From Saksenaea vasiformis B4078 (Eukaryota; Mucoromycota; Mucoromycetes; Mucorales; Saksenaeaceae): 64,000 bases of DNA. The notes beneath the pieces were generated by a model that was given only the letters and a program-made list of their open reading frames with translations, was not told the DNA's origin and did not search any database. A program made the position numbers and the translations under genes. Below, one piece after another: positions 1 to 11,879 of the stretch (position 1 is the stretch's first letter; each line of letters opens with the position of its first letter). The stretch is taken from positions 1 to 64,000 of the forward strand of contig JNDT01002363.1 of NCBI GenBank assembly GCA_000697055.1, written 5' to 3'.

Positions 1-800
1 GATGTAAGGCTGCTTCTGGAGTAAATTTGCGATTTGGGAGCGGTAGAGATGATACGCCTGCGCAAGATCGCGACTCACAGTTCTCGAACTTGGGAGTAGA
101 ACCTGGGCATCACTAGGCGCAGAATGGGCAAGGTTGAGCAGTTTTTGAAAATCAGCATTTTCGACGACGGTGAATGGCGAGGATGACGAGACCACATAGT
201 TGAGGAGAGCCTGTCGAAATGCATCTTGAGAGAACTGCACCTTCTTCAACTGGCCGGAAACCACAAAGTTATCCATGATCAGGTTCGTAGCAGAGTGCAC
301 ATCGGACTTCTTCATTGTTTCATCCAGCTTGTGCGCCTTCGTCAAATGGTTGATGATGTTACTTGTGGTGGAGCCAATTTTCTTGTACTTGATACCACAG
401 ACACGACCTGAGGATAACGGGTACTGGTAGTAGAAATAATCGGTGCCAGTCAAAGGATCCTTCTGTACTTCTACCCAGTCGTTATCGTAGACCCAACTCA
501 TTTTTGACTTCGAACGCTTCACCGTTCTACCAGTGGAACCGGAGGACCTAGTAGCCTGGCTGCTGCCGTCAAATGATTCGCCATCAGGAAAATCATCATC
601 CTGGAGCATCGAAATGTCAGAAGGCGAGTGGATCATCACAGGGGTTGAGGAACTGCAGGAGAAGTCCATTGAGTGTTCCTAGTTATATCCATTAGATAAC
701 AGTTACAATTACTTGCTAATGCACTTACGGAAGTATCTTCTGGCAGAAATTCGGCAGGACGCTTTTGTGCAGAGGCAGAGGATTCAGGTACGTCAGACAT
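1..800 (-). CDS. hAT-type transposase with BED-like zinc finger, N-terminal part (runs off left edge)
   Basis: Partial gene read on the minus strand. Exon 1 starts at the ATG at 800 (MSDVPESSASAQ...) and ends at 729. A 50-nt intron (GTAAGT...CTAG, 728-679) follows, and exon 2 is open from 678 to the window edge, 226 codons without a stop. After a Ser-rich leader and a basic stretch (RTVKRSKSK) there is a BED-finger-like block: Trp-Val near residue 80, a Cys in GRVCGIKY, then NHLTKAHKL with two His. The downstream part (FRQALLNYVVSSSSPF, then NLLQKQPYI) resembles the start of the hAT transposase core. In this family the protein cuts and pastes its own element. The RNase-H-like catalytic core and dimerisation domain lie outside the window, so intactness cannot be judged. 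The hAT-like terminal repeat at 1967, in the matching orientation, supports the call. Confidence 0.75.
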
Positions 801-1967
801 GATCAAAATATTGTAGTAAATAAACAAGATGACTTTCCTGGCCGTGATTTATCCATGCTATTTATACTTCAGAGAAATCAACGATCTGTTGATGCTGTTG
901 CGTGATATTCCTTAGATCTACTGGTAATTGCGCAATGGTATAAGATGAGCGTGTCATATACGCTCGCAAAGCAGAGATCATTGATCTATCAGAAAGGACT
1001 GCTATTATGTGATCGATGTTGATCTGTCATTGTTCTCGCATAAAATCACGTAATAGCATCTTTTTGAAAGACATAATTTATGATCAGCCAATCAAATCAT
1101 TCACGGCAGATACTGGGAAGACGTCATTATCTTTGTAGATCGATTGATGAATACTTACCTGACGTGCACGCTACGATAGCACAAAAAAAAAGATGCAACT
1201 GTTACGAGTTTAATAAAACAGTTACTATACGTGTAGTACAGAAGCAGAGGCAGACGTTTCTAAAAAGGTACCGATTGCGTTATTATTTTGCAGTCACCAT
1301 CAGCCTCAGTAGGCCTCGCATTATCTAAACTCTCGCGGTTCACTCAACCATCTTGCCGGGAATCACGTCAATCGTAGACTTCTTTTCTGCATTGCACAAT
1401 TAACAGCTCCTTTATCATTAAAAAACATACATACGGGCACGAACATCTCTTTGACTTTTAGCGTTGCACATTTTCGAAATAAACACAAATGTTACCTTTA
1501 CTTCTTTTTATTTCTTTTTTTGAATCTCTTATCAAATGCTTATGCTAAATGTTACCATTGCTACACCTTGTAATATTTCGACTAATTACTAATTCGTTGC
1601 ATGCAACATCGTCTTCGTCATTAGAGCAGAAAGAGAATCTTCTCTATTTCGTTTTCTTTCTTTCTTTCTTTCTTTCCTTCGTTCGTTTTTTAAGTGAAAT
1701 ATCAAGGAAGGCAACGAACTTATACTCTTCATAACTATGCTTCCATTGCAGTTTTTTTTTGACATTGCAGAAAGAGTCATGTTAACGATTAGTAAGCTAA
1801 TTGCTCTCAAGCGAATATTCGACGAATATTCGAATATTATTAACGGTGATTCGAATATACTTGCGAATATTCGTTACTGATTCGAACACTAAAAAACATA
1901 TTCATATTCATTCGAATACCAAAATGTACGAACGAATATGAATATTCGAATATTTTGCCGACCCCTA
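801..1967 (-). mobile_element. hAT element 5' subterminal region and terminal inverted repeat
   Basis: Read on the minus strand, the DNA starting at 1967 is TAGGGGTCGGCAAAATATTC. The TAGGGGTCGGCAA core is typical of hAT terminal repeats (C/TAGGGGTCGGCAA). From 1810 to 1950 the sequence is packed with AATATTCG motifs in both orientations, as expected for subterminal transposase-binding repeats. The transposase gene starts at 800 and points away from this end, so this is the 5' end of the element. The 8 bases outside the terminus (1968-1975) would be one target-site duplicate; the other lies outside the window. The stretch also holds a TTTC microsatellite at 1652-1680. No other gene is seen in it. 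Confidence 0.6.
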
Positions 1968-2193
1968 GTCTTGATCTCTTGTTCTGATTCGAGAATAAAC
2001 TCTCCTACACTTTAGTTTCATTGTATTCCTTGTTTTCTACACTTTTATTTCAACCTTTATGACTACAAAATACAACAAGAAGGTCTTAAACTCTTGATTC
2101 AATTCATTGAACTATTAATGACTCATTCAACTTTTTTTTTAACAATTGATAATTAGTAATAGAATAGTCATGCTAGGGCTCCTAACGGTACGG

Positions 2194-3335
2194 TGTTACG
2201 CTGTATTTTTGACTTGTCGGTAAAAATGGGTATGTTTCCTGGTAGTGCCTAAGCGTAAACTTGACGACAGAAATAGCTGGTAAGGTATAGAAAAAGTAGC
2301 TTCGGTAGATAAAAACAGTTCGGTTTGTATGAGCACCAGGTGTGGATTTGAGTCAAACACCAAGACTTGGGTAAGCGGTAAGGCTTGAGGAAAAGAAAAG
2401 AAAAGATAAAATAGAGTATCTGTTGTCTGGATCGACAATATATAAAGAGATCTGTCTGAAAAAGAGTATGATCGTTAGTAAAATCGTTGGTACAGTTACC
2501 TTTAATCTCGTATTGATTCAATCAATTAGAGATGTATGGAGATGAAATAGAGATATTTCTCGGGTGATCAGCGAGTTGGATCGGGAGAAATATAGGGTCT
2601 CGGTAAAGAGAAGAGAAAATATAAAAGAAAACGTAAAAGAAAATAAAAAGAGATAGCGGAATCAGCATCGCTAATAAATCAATTGGGAAGAATAAAAGAA
2701 AAATAGAGGAAAAGAAAAGAAAAGAATCGGCAGATTCTGGTTAACGATGGTTTCTTGAGAATAACCAACGGAGGCAGAGCAATAAAAGGCGGCTTTGAAA
2801 ATAAAAGAAAAACCTTTGGAAAAGACCTTTTGAGATGGCTAGAGATGGCTTGAGATAACCAAGAGAAGAAATGCTTTCGTAACCTTTTGATAACCTAGTA
2901 TTTTATTCATTGTATTGAAAGGGTATTTATATGAAATGAACCGATAGAAAATAGTTCCAGTAAGTGGATAAACACCTAGCCTGTAATGGCCTTAATGGAT
3001 AGTGACGGCAGGTAATTGGTCCAATCGTATGCGCTTTGGATCGTATGCACGTGGGATCATACGGATTTTGGATTGTATGCGGTTTCGATTGTGCGTGGTC
3101 TTGATTGGGTGTGCATTTAAATAAGGTTTGGGGGGTCCATTGAGGGTGATACCAGAGGTCATGTGCCGTTGTCAGAGTGGATGTCGGTTTGTATGGGATT
3201 TCGAGAGCCTAATGATAGCAGCTAGAGGATTCCACTAAAAGAAAGGAAAATAAAATAAAGTCGACGTCATTGAGAAAAGTAGAAATAGCAGGCGAGATTG
3301 CCTGAGAGTGAAAAATAGCAATCTACAACGTTACA
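2194..3335 (-). repeat. Solo LTR of an LTR retrotransposon (minus orientation)
   Basis: Read on the minus strand this 1.14-kb block matches the LTR-like sequences at 61492-62467 and 63540-63950 over long stretches. Shared marks are the block ending in CAGCGTAACA, the CAAGTCTTGGTGTTTGACTC region, a TATAAATACCC box with a downstream AATGAATAAAA, and a set of degenerate GCATACGATCCAAA units (forward 3020-3115). It runs TG...CA with imperfect 7-bp terminal inverted repeats (TGTTACG forward at the low end, CGTTACA at the high end). No gag-pol sequence or second LTR lies beside it, so it is read as a solo LTR. A clear 5-bp target duplication was not found. Boundaries may be off by a few bases. Confidence 0.65.
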
Positions 3336-3449
3336 GGAACAGTGATGTTCTTACGAGCCATTTTTCACAGCAGTCTAGATTGTATCTATTTTTTAATATT
3401 CTTTTATCATTACACAGACTGAAACACATATTGATACAAGTTGGATATA

Positions 3450-5361
3450 TTATACTGAATTAACCTCTTCCTCCAAAGGTAAATGATAATTATTAGTAGC
3501 ATCAAAGTTACAATACGCTTTGTATATTCTTCCAGTACCAAAGTCAGCCTCCATACGGATTTCAGTAAGGCCAAAATACATTCTGCTCAATAATAAGTAC
3601 TTTTCTCAAGGAATTAGAGGAGCTTACCGAATGGTATATGGAATTCTTTCTCCATGAGGTACACCTTCCATTTTGGGTATTGGAATGGTAATAGCCGCTA
3701 CCTGATGAACGTCAGGATCATCATAATACCTTGGAACATTATCGTTTTCGGTAGCATATAGCAGGATATCGGTTGATTTGAACGTTCCATAGTATACAAA
3801 CATTTCCTCACGAATACAGTGATCAAGGGGTAAAACGTCGCCCTTTTTGACAAACTGCAAGAAACGAGTTGTGCAGCGAACCTTGCCGTCCGGTCGAACA
3901 GCACGAGAGCTAGGAGGATCGAGAGCTTCATCAAAAGGAAGTCCAGCATTGATGCCATAGGTGCGGCGAGAAACACGAGATTTGATAACTCGAGGATGAA
4001 GACCAAGATGAACTGCACCACGTACAACAGCCATTGCAGCACGCGGAGGGCATACAATTTGACTGATTCGATCTTTAAATATCTCTTGAACACGTTGAAA
4101 CAGGTAATGGGACGACCCAAAGCCGCCGACTATGAATATACAATCGAGATGACCATCCGCGATCATGGAATATTGCTCCTCTATCATCGCTAACTAAGTT
4201 CTTTTTAAGAATGTAAGCATAAAGATAAGTACACTTACCACTTGACAAACGATAGGTTCGAATACCCTTTCCTTAAGTTCATCCGCTCGTAAAACTAGCG
4301 TACCGTCGTCTATACCACTTTCTTCGTTTGATGTTATCAATTGATCCAATTCCAACGAAGCTGGTAGGCTCAGGTACTGATCCTCTAAACCGTCGAATTC
4401 CGGCTTAATGTTATCAATAAACTGATCCATCATGTTATTTAACGCAGCTGCCGAAACACGATGTGCCTCCATTCCAATTTTTTCTAACAAGAGGTCTCGA
4501 AAGTTCTCGTCCAAAAAAACGCTGCCACAACAATCGCCCGTGCCTTTCGTTACTTGTTTGAGTGTATTCCTTCCCTTGTCTACGACTTCAAATGCAACCA
4601 GATCCACCGTCCCACCTCCAGCATCACAAATCAGAAACCGATCACCCTCCTTGAGATTGACTTGTTCGCACATCCGTTGGCAGTACAATGCCGCTGCTTC
4701 GGGTTCCGAGGTCAACATTAAACGATCAAATGGATCATTGGCCCTAACAATGCCAGCTTTTACGGCTGCTTGGCGCATGGCGTTCTTTGCTCTGTCAGAC
4801 CACATAGAGGGTACCGTTAGACAATAGCGAAATGTATCGGGATGATAGTTCTTGGCAAATCCCCGTGAAACTTCTGCCAAGACGTGCTTATGTATTTCTC
4901 TAAGATAGTCAGCTACTATGTCTACTGCTGATCTAATTCAATTGAATTGTATGATTTAGTAATGTTTTATAATGAGTCGTGTTACCTGCCATTACTCAGC
5001 GGTGGTCGTTCGCATTGATCATCGAGGTTGAGTTTAAAGTTGGATAGGAGGATATATTCCTTGGCAGCGTGTGGTCTGAGCATGAGTTTCTTGGCACCAT
5101 GACCCCAGTCCAAAAGTTTCTCTAGATCTGTAGCGCTATAAGCTGACAATGTAGGAGTTTTGGGATAGTAATTGCCGCTTTTATGTGGCCTATTCAACAA
5201 ACGATTGAGTATGTAATGAACTATGCATAATCCATTCACCATTTCTGAACATCGAAAATCTCTGGTTTCGTGTGCGTGAATGCATACGATGCACCGGAGA
5301 ATGTGGTTCCAAAATCGTAAGAGATGACGAGCTTATATCTCTCGTATAACATGTCTGTCAT
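3450..5361 (-). CDS. HSPA12-like Hsp70 family ATPase (paralogue 1)
   Basis: Five exons, about 572 residues: 5361-5240, 5189-4986, 4932-4239, 4193-3628, 3582-3450, all with GT-AG introns and consistent phase. The Hsp70/actin ATPase signatures are present: phosphate loop 1 DFGTTFSG near residue 15, phosphate loop 2 DAGGGTVDL, and the adenosine motif GGFGSSHYL. SEPEAAALYC is typical of the HSPA12 branch rather than classical Hsp70, and there is no C-terminal EEVD. The protein ends in a MYFGLTEIRMEA-type segment shared with paralogue 2. HSPA12 proteins are atypical chaperone-like ATPases of unclear substrate. An in-frame ATG at 5466 would add 35 residues; 5361 is chosen because it places the first ATPase motif at the same distance from the N-terminus as in the paralogue at 16482. 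Confidence 0.85.
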
Positions 5362-5469
5362 GATGCGAATTGTGAAGAAACAGTGCTTGTCTGTGGAAGG
5401 TTTCCACCGCATCATCTTACCGTAATTAAAAACCGTGACTGCCGCGTTTTGCTCAGGTACAGACAATTT

Positions 5470-6780
5470 GTGTTACTTCAAGGGAATTGCCCTCACTGCT
5501 TAATGAGTAAAAGTTTATGCTAATCTATATAAGTTCTGCATCCATAAAGATATCAAATTTTCGCTAAGGAAGGGATCGAACATGCAATCATTAATACATA
5601 AGTTCGCCACATGTTCCTCAGCCAAGATCGGTGCGGTGTCAACAAAAAATGATTACTCGGAAGAAGTCAACGTATCTTCAAAATGCACTATCCGCAGCAA
5701 CAAACATCAATTATTTGCATCATATCAGTAATTGCCTATGTGCTATCAAGGAACGGCATACATTGGATAGCTGACATGATGCTGGGAAAATGGGTTTTTG
5801 TGGGAAATAGATACTGCTTTAGTATATGAACGAGTAGAAGAAAGAAAGAAGAGAAAGACCATGGAAGGCTCAAGCAAATGCTAGACAGCAAGTAAAGGCC
5901 CGAAAAGGAATTGAAAGGGGTATAATTGGCTGACATCCGTTGGCTTTCGGGACAGCGTGCTTGTCCAATTCAATGAGGGTTTGCCACGACATTCAGAATA
6001 TAATCAGCAGAGAGTGTGGGAAGGAAGAACCTCAACTGGATATAAAGTCTAGAGTAAGTTGGCCAATAGCAAGGAGAAAATCAAGAGCTTTTGTCATGTG
6101 TCTAGCCCAAACTTTGGCAATTATTACGGCTGTGGCTCTTCCCTAAAAGTTTGCAAACCGTAGTGCATTCGAGCAATTCAAAGCTGAAATAATTACAAAT
6201 TTGTTAGTCTTTATCTACGTACTACAGGATAAATTTGTCGCATTAGCTGCATAAAGATCACTTCTCTTAGATTATGCCCAATCTCATGCGATGAAGGGTT
6301 ACTGAGACCTTTGTAAAGCAGATCTGATAATCTACCCCATAGTGCACACCTTCTGACAGCGAAATAAAGTGTTAAATGGATCCATCGTTATAGATTCTCG
6401 CCAATGCTTTGCCGGAACACAAAAAATGGTGGGGTATGATGGGTACTCCAAAGCTAAACCCTTTTTTCTTGTTCTTCGACTCTAGTTACTTTATAACCCG
6501 ATATGGTTTCTGATGGATTACATATTGAACCTTACTAACGTCGTTTTGTGTACCAGTTATTCTTCATGACCTCTGCCCAACACCATCTCAACTGCACTTG
6601 CGTAGCTTATCTCTTGCTTAATTATCTTTTTTTTTCTTTTAGAAGTGTTTTAGGAACGTGCTTTTCTATTTTATTTTGCGCGGCGGATTAGAAAGGATGC
6701 TTCAGCTGCAACTGGGAAGTCTGATATTCACTGCATCACTCACAATGGGGGGATTGCTGCGGACACCTCAGCGTCTGCCT
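5470..6780. other. Intergenic, no gene recognised
   Basis: Upstream region of the HSPA12-like gene. Only short open frames without family resemblance were seen, and no RNA gene was recognised. Confidence 0.5.
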
Positions 6781-7115
6781 CTTAGGGACACTCATGTAAC
6801 ATAATTTAGAGAACTGTTAGATAGGTAGCTTAGAATTTTCTATGAAATCTGATCGTCTGCAAATACCAACGAGTGTTTGAGTCTCTGTGGATCGACTGTT
6901 TAGGCTTAGATAGATGAAGTGACGATATCTACCTGTAGGCGCTCGATGAGGCTTAATTTAGGGACACTCAGCTCGCAGGCGCTCATCTTATGGATGCCAG
7001 CTGCACAGCTAACCCACGATTTGGTTTTTGCTTGAGGACGGTCATACTAACATTAAAATTCGGTAAGCTGTGTGTCCAGCTGCCGGTGAAAACCCATTAC
7101 ATGAGTGTCCCTAAG
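6781..7115. mobile_element. MITE-like element with 19-bp perfect terminal inverted repeats
   Basis: CTTAGGGACACTCATGTAA at 6781-6799 is the exact reverse complement of 7097-7115. The enclosed 335 bp has no usable reading frame. It also holds an internal partial copy of the end (TTAGGGACACTCA near 6957). This is the architecture of a short non-autonomous DNA transposon. The family cannot be named from this sequence, and no target duplication is obvious. Confidence 0.5.
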
Positions 7116-7279
7116 CGGTAGATCCTGAGTGTCCATAGTAATTCCCCACAATGGGCTCTCGAAACGCCTGACAGAAAACGACCGTCACATGGCGCCGCCG
7201 AAAAATCCCTTCGGACAAAAAGAATGCCTTGCTGTCCCGCATTTGCTTTTTTCGTTCCCCACAGCGCCTTTTCATCAAC

Positions 7280-8110
7280 ATGGTCAAATCAAGCATCGTT
7301 GTACCCGCTCAGACTACTATTGCGGCATCACGAAAAAGGTCGATTGATCAAGACAAGGATGATTTGCCATCCACCGCTTCAGAAGAGGTAAAAAGGAAGA
7401 TAGTAAGAGGATTGTTGGACAACAATCACTGACAAACGTACTCGTACCAAATACAGCCAAAGCGACCACGCCAAACTTTGAATGCCGATGGTAAAAAACG
7501 TGGTCAGCGCTTGTTTGGCGTGCTTCTGGGGACACTCAACAAGTTTAAGGATGATAGTCAGCAAATGAGTGAAGCGGTATTTATGTGAATCTCGCATTCG
7601 TTCATTATACTTAATTCATCGCAGGAAAAAAAACGACAAGAAATTCAGAACAAATTGCAAGAGAAACTCGACGTGGAGAAAAAAGAATTAGCAGAGGCGA
7701 TAAAAGCGGAACGAGAAAAAAGAGAAGAACAAAATATCGCACTGAAACGGAAAAGACAAAGAGAAGCAGAGGAAAAACGTGTATGTGGATATGGACTTTT
7801 TCATTGCTTTTTGCTGAACGAATGTAAATAGGAAGCTGTGTGTGTGCAGCAACGAGAATATCTCGCCAACTTCATTAGAACAGATGCCACCCCGCCATTG
7901 TATTATCGGCCCAGCAAGTTAACAGATTCATTAGCACAGCGTTTGGAAGAACAAAAGGAAGCAGCAAGAAAAGAGCGACAGTTATATGAGGAACGTAAGG
8001 AAACAAGGACAAAAGAAGAGGAAACAGAGCAAAGTTCTACGAATGAAGAGAAAGAACATACACCATCAACTGATCTGGATGACACAGAGGAAGATGCTGT
8101 CAAAGAATAA
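7280..8110 (+). CDS. Pinin/SDK/memA-domain protein
   Basis: Four exons, 225 residues: 7280-7402, 7457-7576, 7625-7780, 7832-8110, all introns phase 0 and 48-54 nt. The diagnostic block is KKRGQRLFGVLLGTLNKFKDDS (about residues 50-71), matching the pinin domain RR.RRfGlllGTLqkFk. A long charged coiled coil with many Glu/Lys/Arg follows, then YYRPSKLTDSLAQRL and an acidic tail. In animals pinin is a nuclear-speckle protein linked to the exon-junction complex and alternative splicing; a nuclear RNA-processing role is inferred here. The fungal form is much shorter than animal pinin (about 700 residues) because it lacks the long RS-rich tail. The start is the first ATG in frame, directly before the basic N-terminus. 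Confidence 0.8.
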
Positions 8111-8251
8111 AGTATTCGTTGTACCGTTAACCGTGATACTTTTTTTTCTTTTCTTTTCTGCAGATTAAAAACATATAAGAATGACAACGAAAAAAAAATG
8201 CAAGCATCTCTCTCAGGGGTTAGTGACCCTGTGTGTAAAGTAGTGTGGGTA

Positions 8252-11200
8252 TCATGCGTTATCTACGGTCCGTACATGGCCATTGCGTTCGGCATCCATT
8301 AATTCATCCAACAACTTTTTATGCCCGGGACCATTCAGGGACTCGAGTATTTCGCGTACTTTTGCTCGTAGGGCTTGTAGGTGAGGGTTTGGCGTGTTGT
8401 TGGTGACCATTTTTTGAATTAGTGCAAGGCCTCGAGCTTGATCTGTTAAGATATCCCCTAGAATTTTGTCGTTCATGAGTCCATTCAAAATAATTTCTTG
8501 AGCTCGAGAATCCTCTGTCTGGTTAACAAGCTTCAACGCAATTTGCGATCCTAGTTTATGTGTGCAGAGCGATGTCAATTGAGGAACGAGTCGAGAGGCG
8601 ATGATCTGCATGCGATTTTCGACATTGGATGAGTCTATTAGCCACGACAGAAGCAGTGCACCATTGGCATTGGTGGCGAGCGAGGTAGCATTTTGTGCCA
8701 AAGCTGCAGCCACGAATTTCTTCAAGAAACGTAATCAGAACCTAGTGTGGGTTTTCTGCAAATACGAACCTGTTGGTCGGGGGTCACATACTGACTTTCA
8801 AGTGTTCCGCGCATGGCTCTAGCACCAAATCTTCCATGAGCAATACTGAGTAATTCCAGCACCATCGCATCAAAGATAAACTGATTATTCGTTTTCCCGA
8901 GTCTCAGGCAGCATTGTACTGCGTAGTTTCCAAATTGGTCGAGAAGGAGCGATGGGACGTAAGGCTTGAGATGCTCTGCAATAACTTCGATCTAGAATGA
9001 TGTATAGGTGTTACGGCTACTATCTCTTCGACCTTGTTCTACTTACTTGGTTTGGCGAATGGACAGTATCAATGATTTTTTGGGAAGCCCATGTACCATT
9101 TTTGTGGATGCTAATCGCGGCAAGGTGAGGACCAATCTTTCCCAACATAGTCATCTTTGTCGGTTCGCTACACTTTTCGAACAAACGTTGCACGACCGTG
9201 TTGCCAATATAGTCTGTGTGCGTGTATTAGCAGCAATAACACCTCATATTATGCACACTTACCGCTACTAAGCTCAGCAATCTCATCCATACATTCAAGA
9301 GCGATAGCATCGGCGTCTTTACCGTCCAAGCTTGTGCTATCCAACCTTTTGCGCATATCTCGTAGACGACCAGCATCCAGTTTGCGGTTGGCACCAAGTT
9401 CGGGCACGGGTGGTATTGCTTGAAAAAAACCCGGCAAAGACGATTGTAGTCCTGTTAACAGACATAAGTAAAAAAAATCAACGAAGAAAATGAAATGGTA
9501 CCTTGTACAAGCATTTTCGCATTATCTTCTGCTCCCATCTGTTTCATGATGTTCCAAAGATCAGTAAGCCAGGATTCAGAATTCGCGCTCTCCACATCTT
9601 TCTCCAGTTGTCGTGACTTTGTAGCAGCAGTAGCAGTGTCGGTTGTCACTGTTGACGACTTGGACGGTGGTACTTTAGCAAAGCCTACTCTGACACCTGC
9701 AAAACCTTGCGTGGGTATCTCATTTCGAAGTAACGCGTCTCTAGCTGCCGAAGCGGATTCGACGAATTCAAAGTTGATGAAAGCGCAGTTTTTGTGGGAC
9801 AAAATTCTGACAGATTCGATAGTTCCAAAGGAAGAGAAGACACGTTGCAATGCTGATAAGCTTATATTACTTGGGATGTTTCCTAGCCCTGTACAGGAAG
9901 GAACGAGTTAATCTTTGACCGGCAAAGAACATAAACAATCTTACAAAGGGCACGCGTTGGCTGCAGCGCATTGGCTTCTGGTACTGCTGCATCTGCTTTA
10001 CCGTAGCCAATACGGATAATACAGTTACCAACTTTTCCTCCATGCCGACCCAGCACTTCTTCTTTTGCGCGTACAGCGTCCTCAACATGGAAGAAGTTGA
10101 CAAAGGCACACTCTTTCTCAAGCAACAGGCGTACGCTTTCGATAGGACCGAAAGCCGAAAACACCTGTGTCATGATTTCAACCGTGACTGACGCATCAAT
10201 GTTACCAATCCAAAGCGATCTCGTCGCCGCTTGTGTAGTAGAACTCGTTGACATTGTCACTGTCACTTGGCGATCGCGGAAGGTTGGCGTAGATTGACTA
10301 AAATGAAGGTACGGCTAAGAAGAATATGAGTGAATGGTAAGTTTCCTGGTGGCTTTCTTACCTCTGCTAAACCGTTGCCATTAGATACGGCCTCTGGTTT
10401 TGGTGGTTCCCTGGTTTGTTTTTGAAGCATGTTTGCCAATAACTCCGAGTCGCCTAATGAAAGAGGCAGACCTGAATCACTCTGTGGTGTCTGAGTCCCA
10501 CTATGGTCGTCGAACTCTTCTTCCCTAAGCGCCAAAGGAGACGATCTCTGCGTTTGCCATAAGCCTGACATCATCATGGGGCTCTTCGCAGACCGAGCAG
10601 CATCCATTCTCCCCATACTTGATGCTCTTGGCCTGTTTTGCTGCCTAGCAAATCCTTCAAGTGGGCTAGCATATGTTTTCGAGACGGAGCTGGCTCGAGA
10701 CCGACTGCTATCAGGGACGTTTTCCTGATACCTTGCAGTTGCATTGACCGAATAGGATCGGTTTCGATTAGCAGAGAGCAACGAGCGACTTGGTAGATGG
10801 AATTCTGCTGGTGCATGTTGATGGAACAAGCCATTATTCTCTACCGGGGCTCGGCTATCTTCCTCCAAACCAAGCGACCGTAGTGTTCGCGCTATCGAGA
10901 GGTCATGATCGCTCTGTAAAAGCTGTTCGGTTGACGGAGAGTGGGGGGACGTGTTCCTTCCTCTTTCGGTAGTTGGCCACGGTGATGCAAATGCAGACCC
11001 TGATGTTGGTAGCTGTATGCTTGGCATAGGAAGATTGAGCGATCCAGAACGGTTCCGACCAGATTCTGCTGAAGGAGTTAATAGAAAACTAGAATGCGAG
11101 CGGTGTGGGGTGTTTTCGGGGATGGGTGCAAACGATGGCATTGTTCCGGCACGGCCACGACGCATGGTAGGCAGGGAGACATGACAATGCACAGAAGAAG

Positions 11201-11465
11201 GGATGTCTAGGGTGCTCTGGTAGGATGGGATGGCCGTGGTTGATTTTGTTGGTGTCGGTCGCAGGAAACTCAGGGCGCTTGAAGGGTCCAGCGAATGACC
11301 AACATAGCTCATCGCTTGTTGTGAGGACATGGGGGATTCATTTTCTTCAAACACAACGCCTAAATCTCTATAATAAATTCAAGTTTAGCTAACGATGAGT
11401 TGGATAGTAGCTTGCCTTGATGAGGAGTATGCGGGCCCTGAAACGTGAGGTACAGCTTCCTTCAT
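8252..11465 (-). CDS. RRM plus Pumilio-repeat RNA-binding protein (Jsn1/Puf1-Puf2-like)
   Basis: Eight exons, 952 residues: 11465-11416, 11367-10362, 10314-9945, 9888-9502, 9451-9263, 9213-9047, 8991-8770, 8719-8252. The first 350 residues are low-complexity, Ser/Pro-rich and probably disordered. Two RRM domains follow: RRM1 near residues 370-450 (SLWIGNIDASV, then CAFVNFF) and RRM2 near 475-550 (LWLGNIPSNIS, then CAFINFEF). PUF repeats occupy roughly 600-910 (DYIGNTVVQRLFEKC; DQFGNYAVQCCLRLG; KLGSQIALKLVN). Paired RRM-PUF architecture is that of yeast Jsn1/Puf2-type cytoplasmic mRNA regulators, which bind 3' UTR motifs. The first intron (11415-11368) has a GC donor (AG|GCAAGC). The ATG at 10254 inside exon 3 would give only an RRM-PUF fragment and is not favoured. 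Confidence 0.85.
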
Positions 11466-11879
11466 CAGCCTATGAATGTATACACAACAAAACCAGAGAA
11501 AAGAGTCTCTAGCTCAGTAACTCCGGTTGTTCAAGTGAAGGTTTGATATAAGGGGTGTTCTGCAGACAAGGTACTCGTGTTCGCAAATAAAGGAGGCCCA
11601 GCTGTGTAACAGTCTATTTTGGCGTTCGTCTTTACTTAAAGGATTTTCAACTTTGAAATTCAGACAATTTGAGTAACGTGGTTCAGTGAAGTAGACGTCC
11701 ATTCTATTAGACTATAGGACTTTTCCTATGATTTTGCGTCTATTTGAAATTATTCGGCGTTACTTCCAGATGAACTCTGTGCTTTGAATTATGTCTTTTT
11801 ACATTCATCCAATTCTATCATTTGCGTGTCATACTCTTCCGTGTTACGTTTGAGTCATCGATAGCTTCCATTATCTAAC

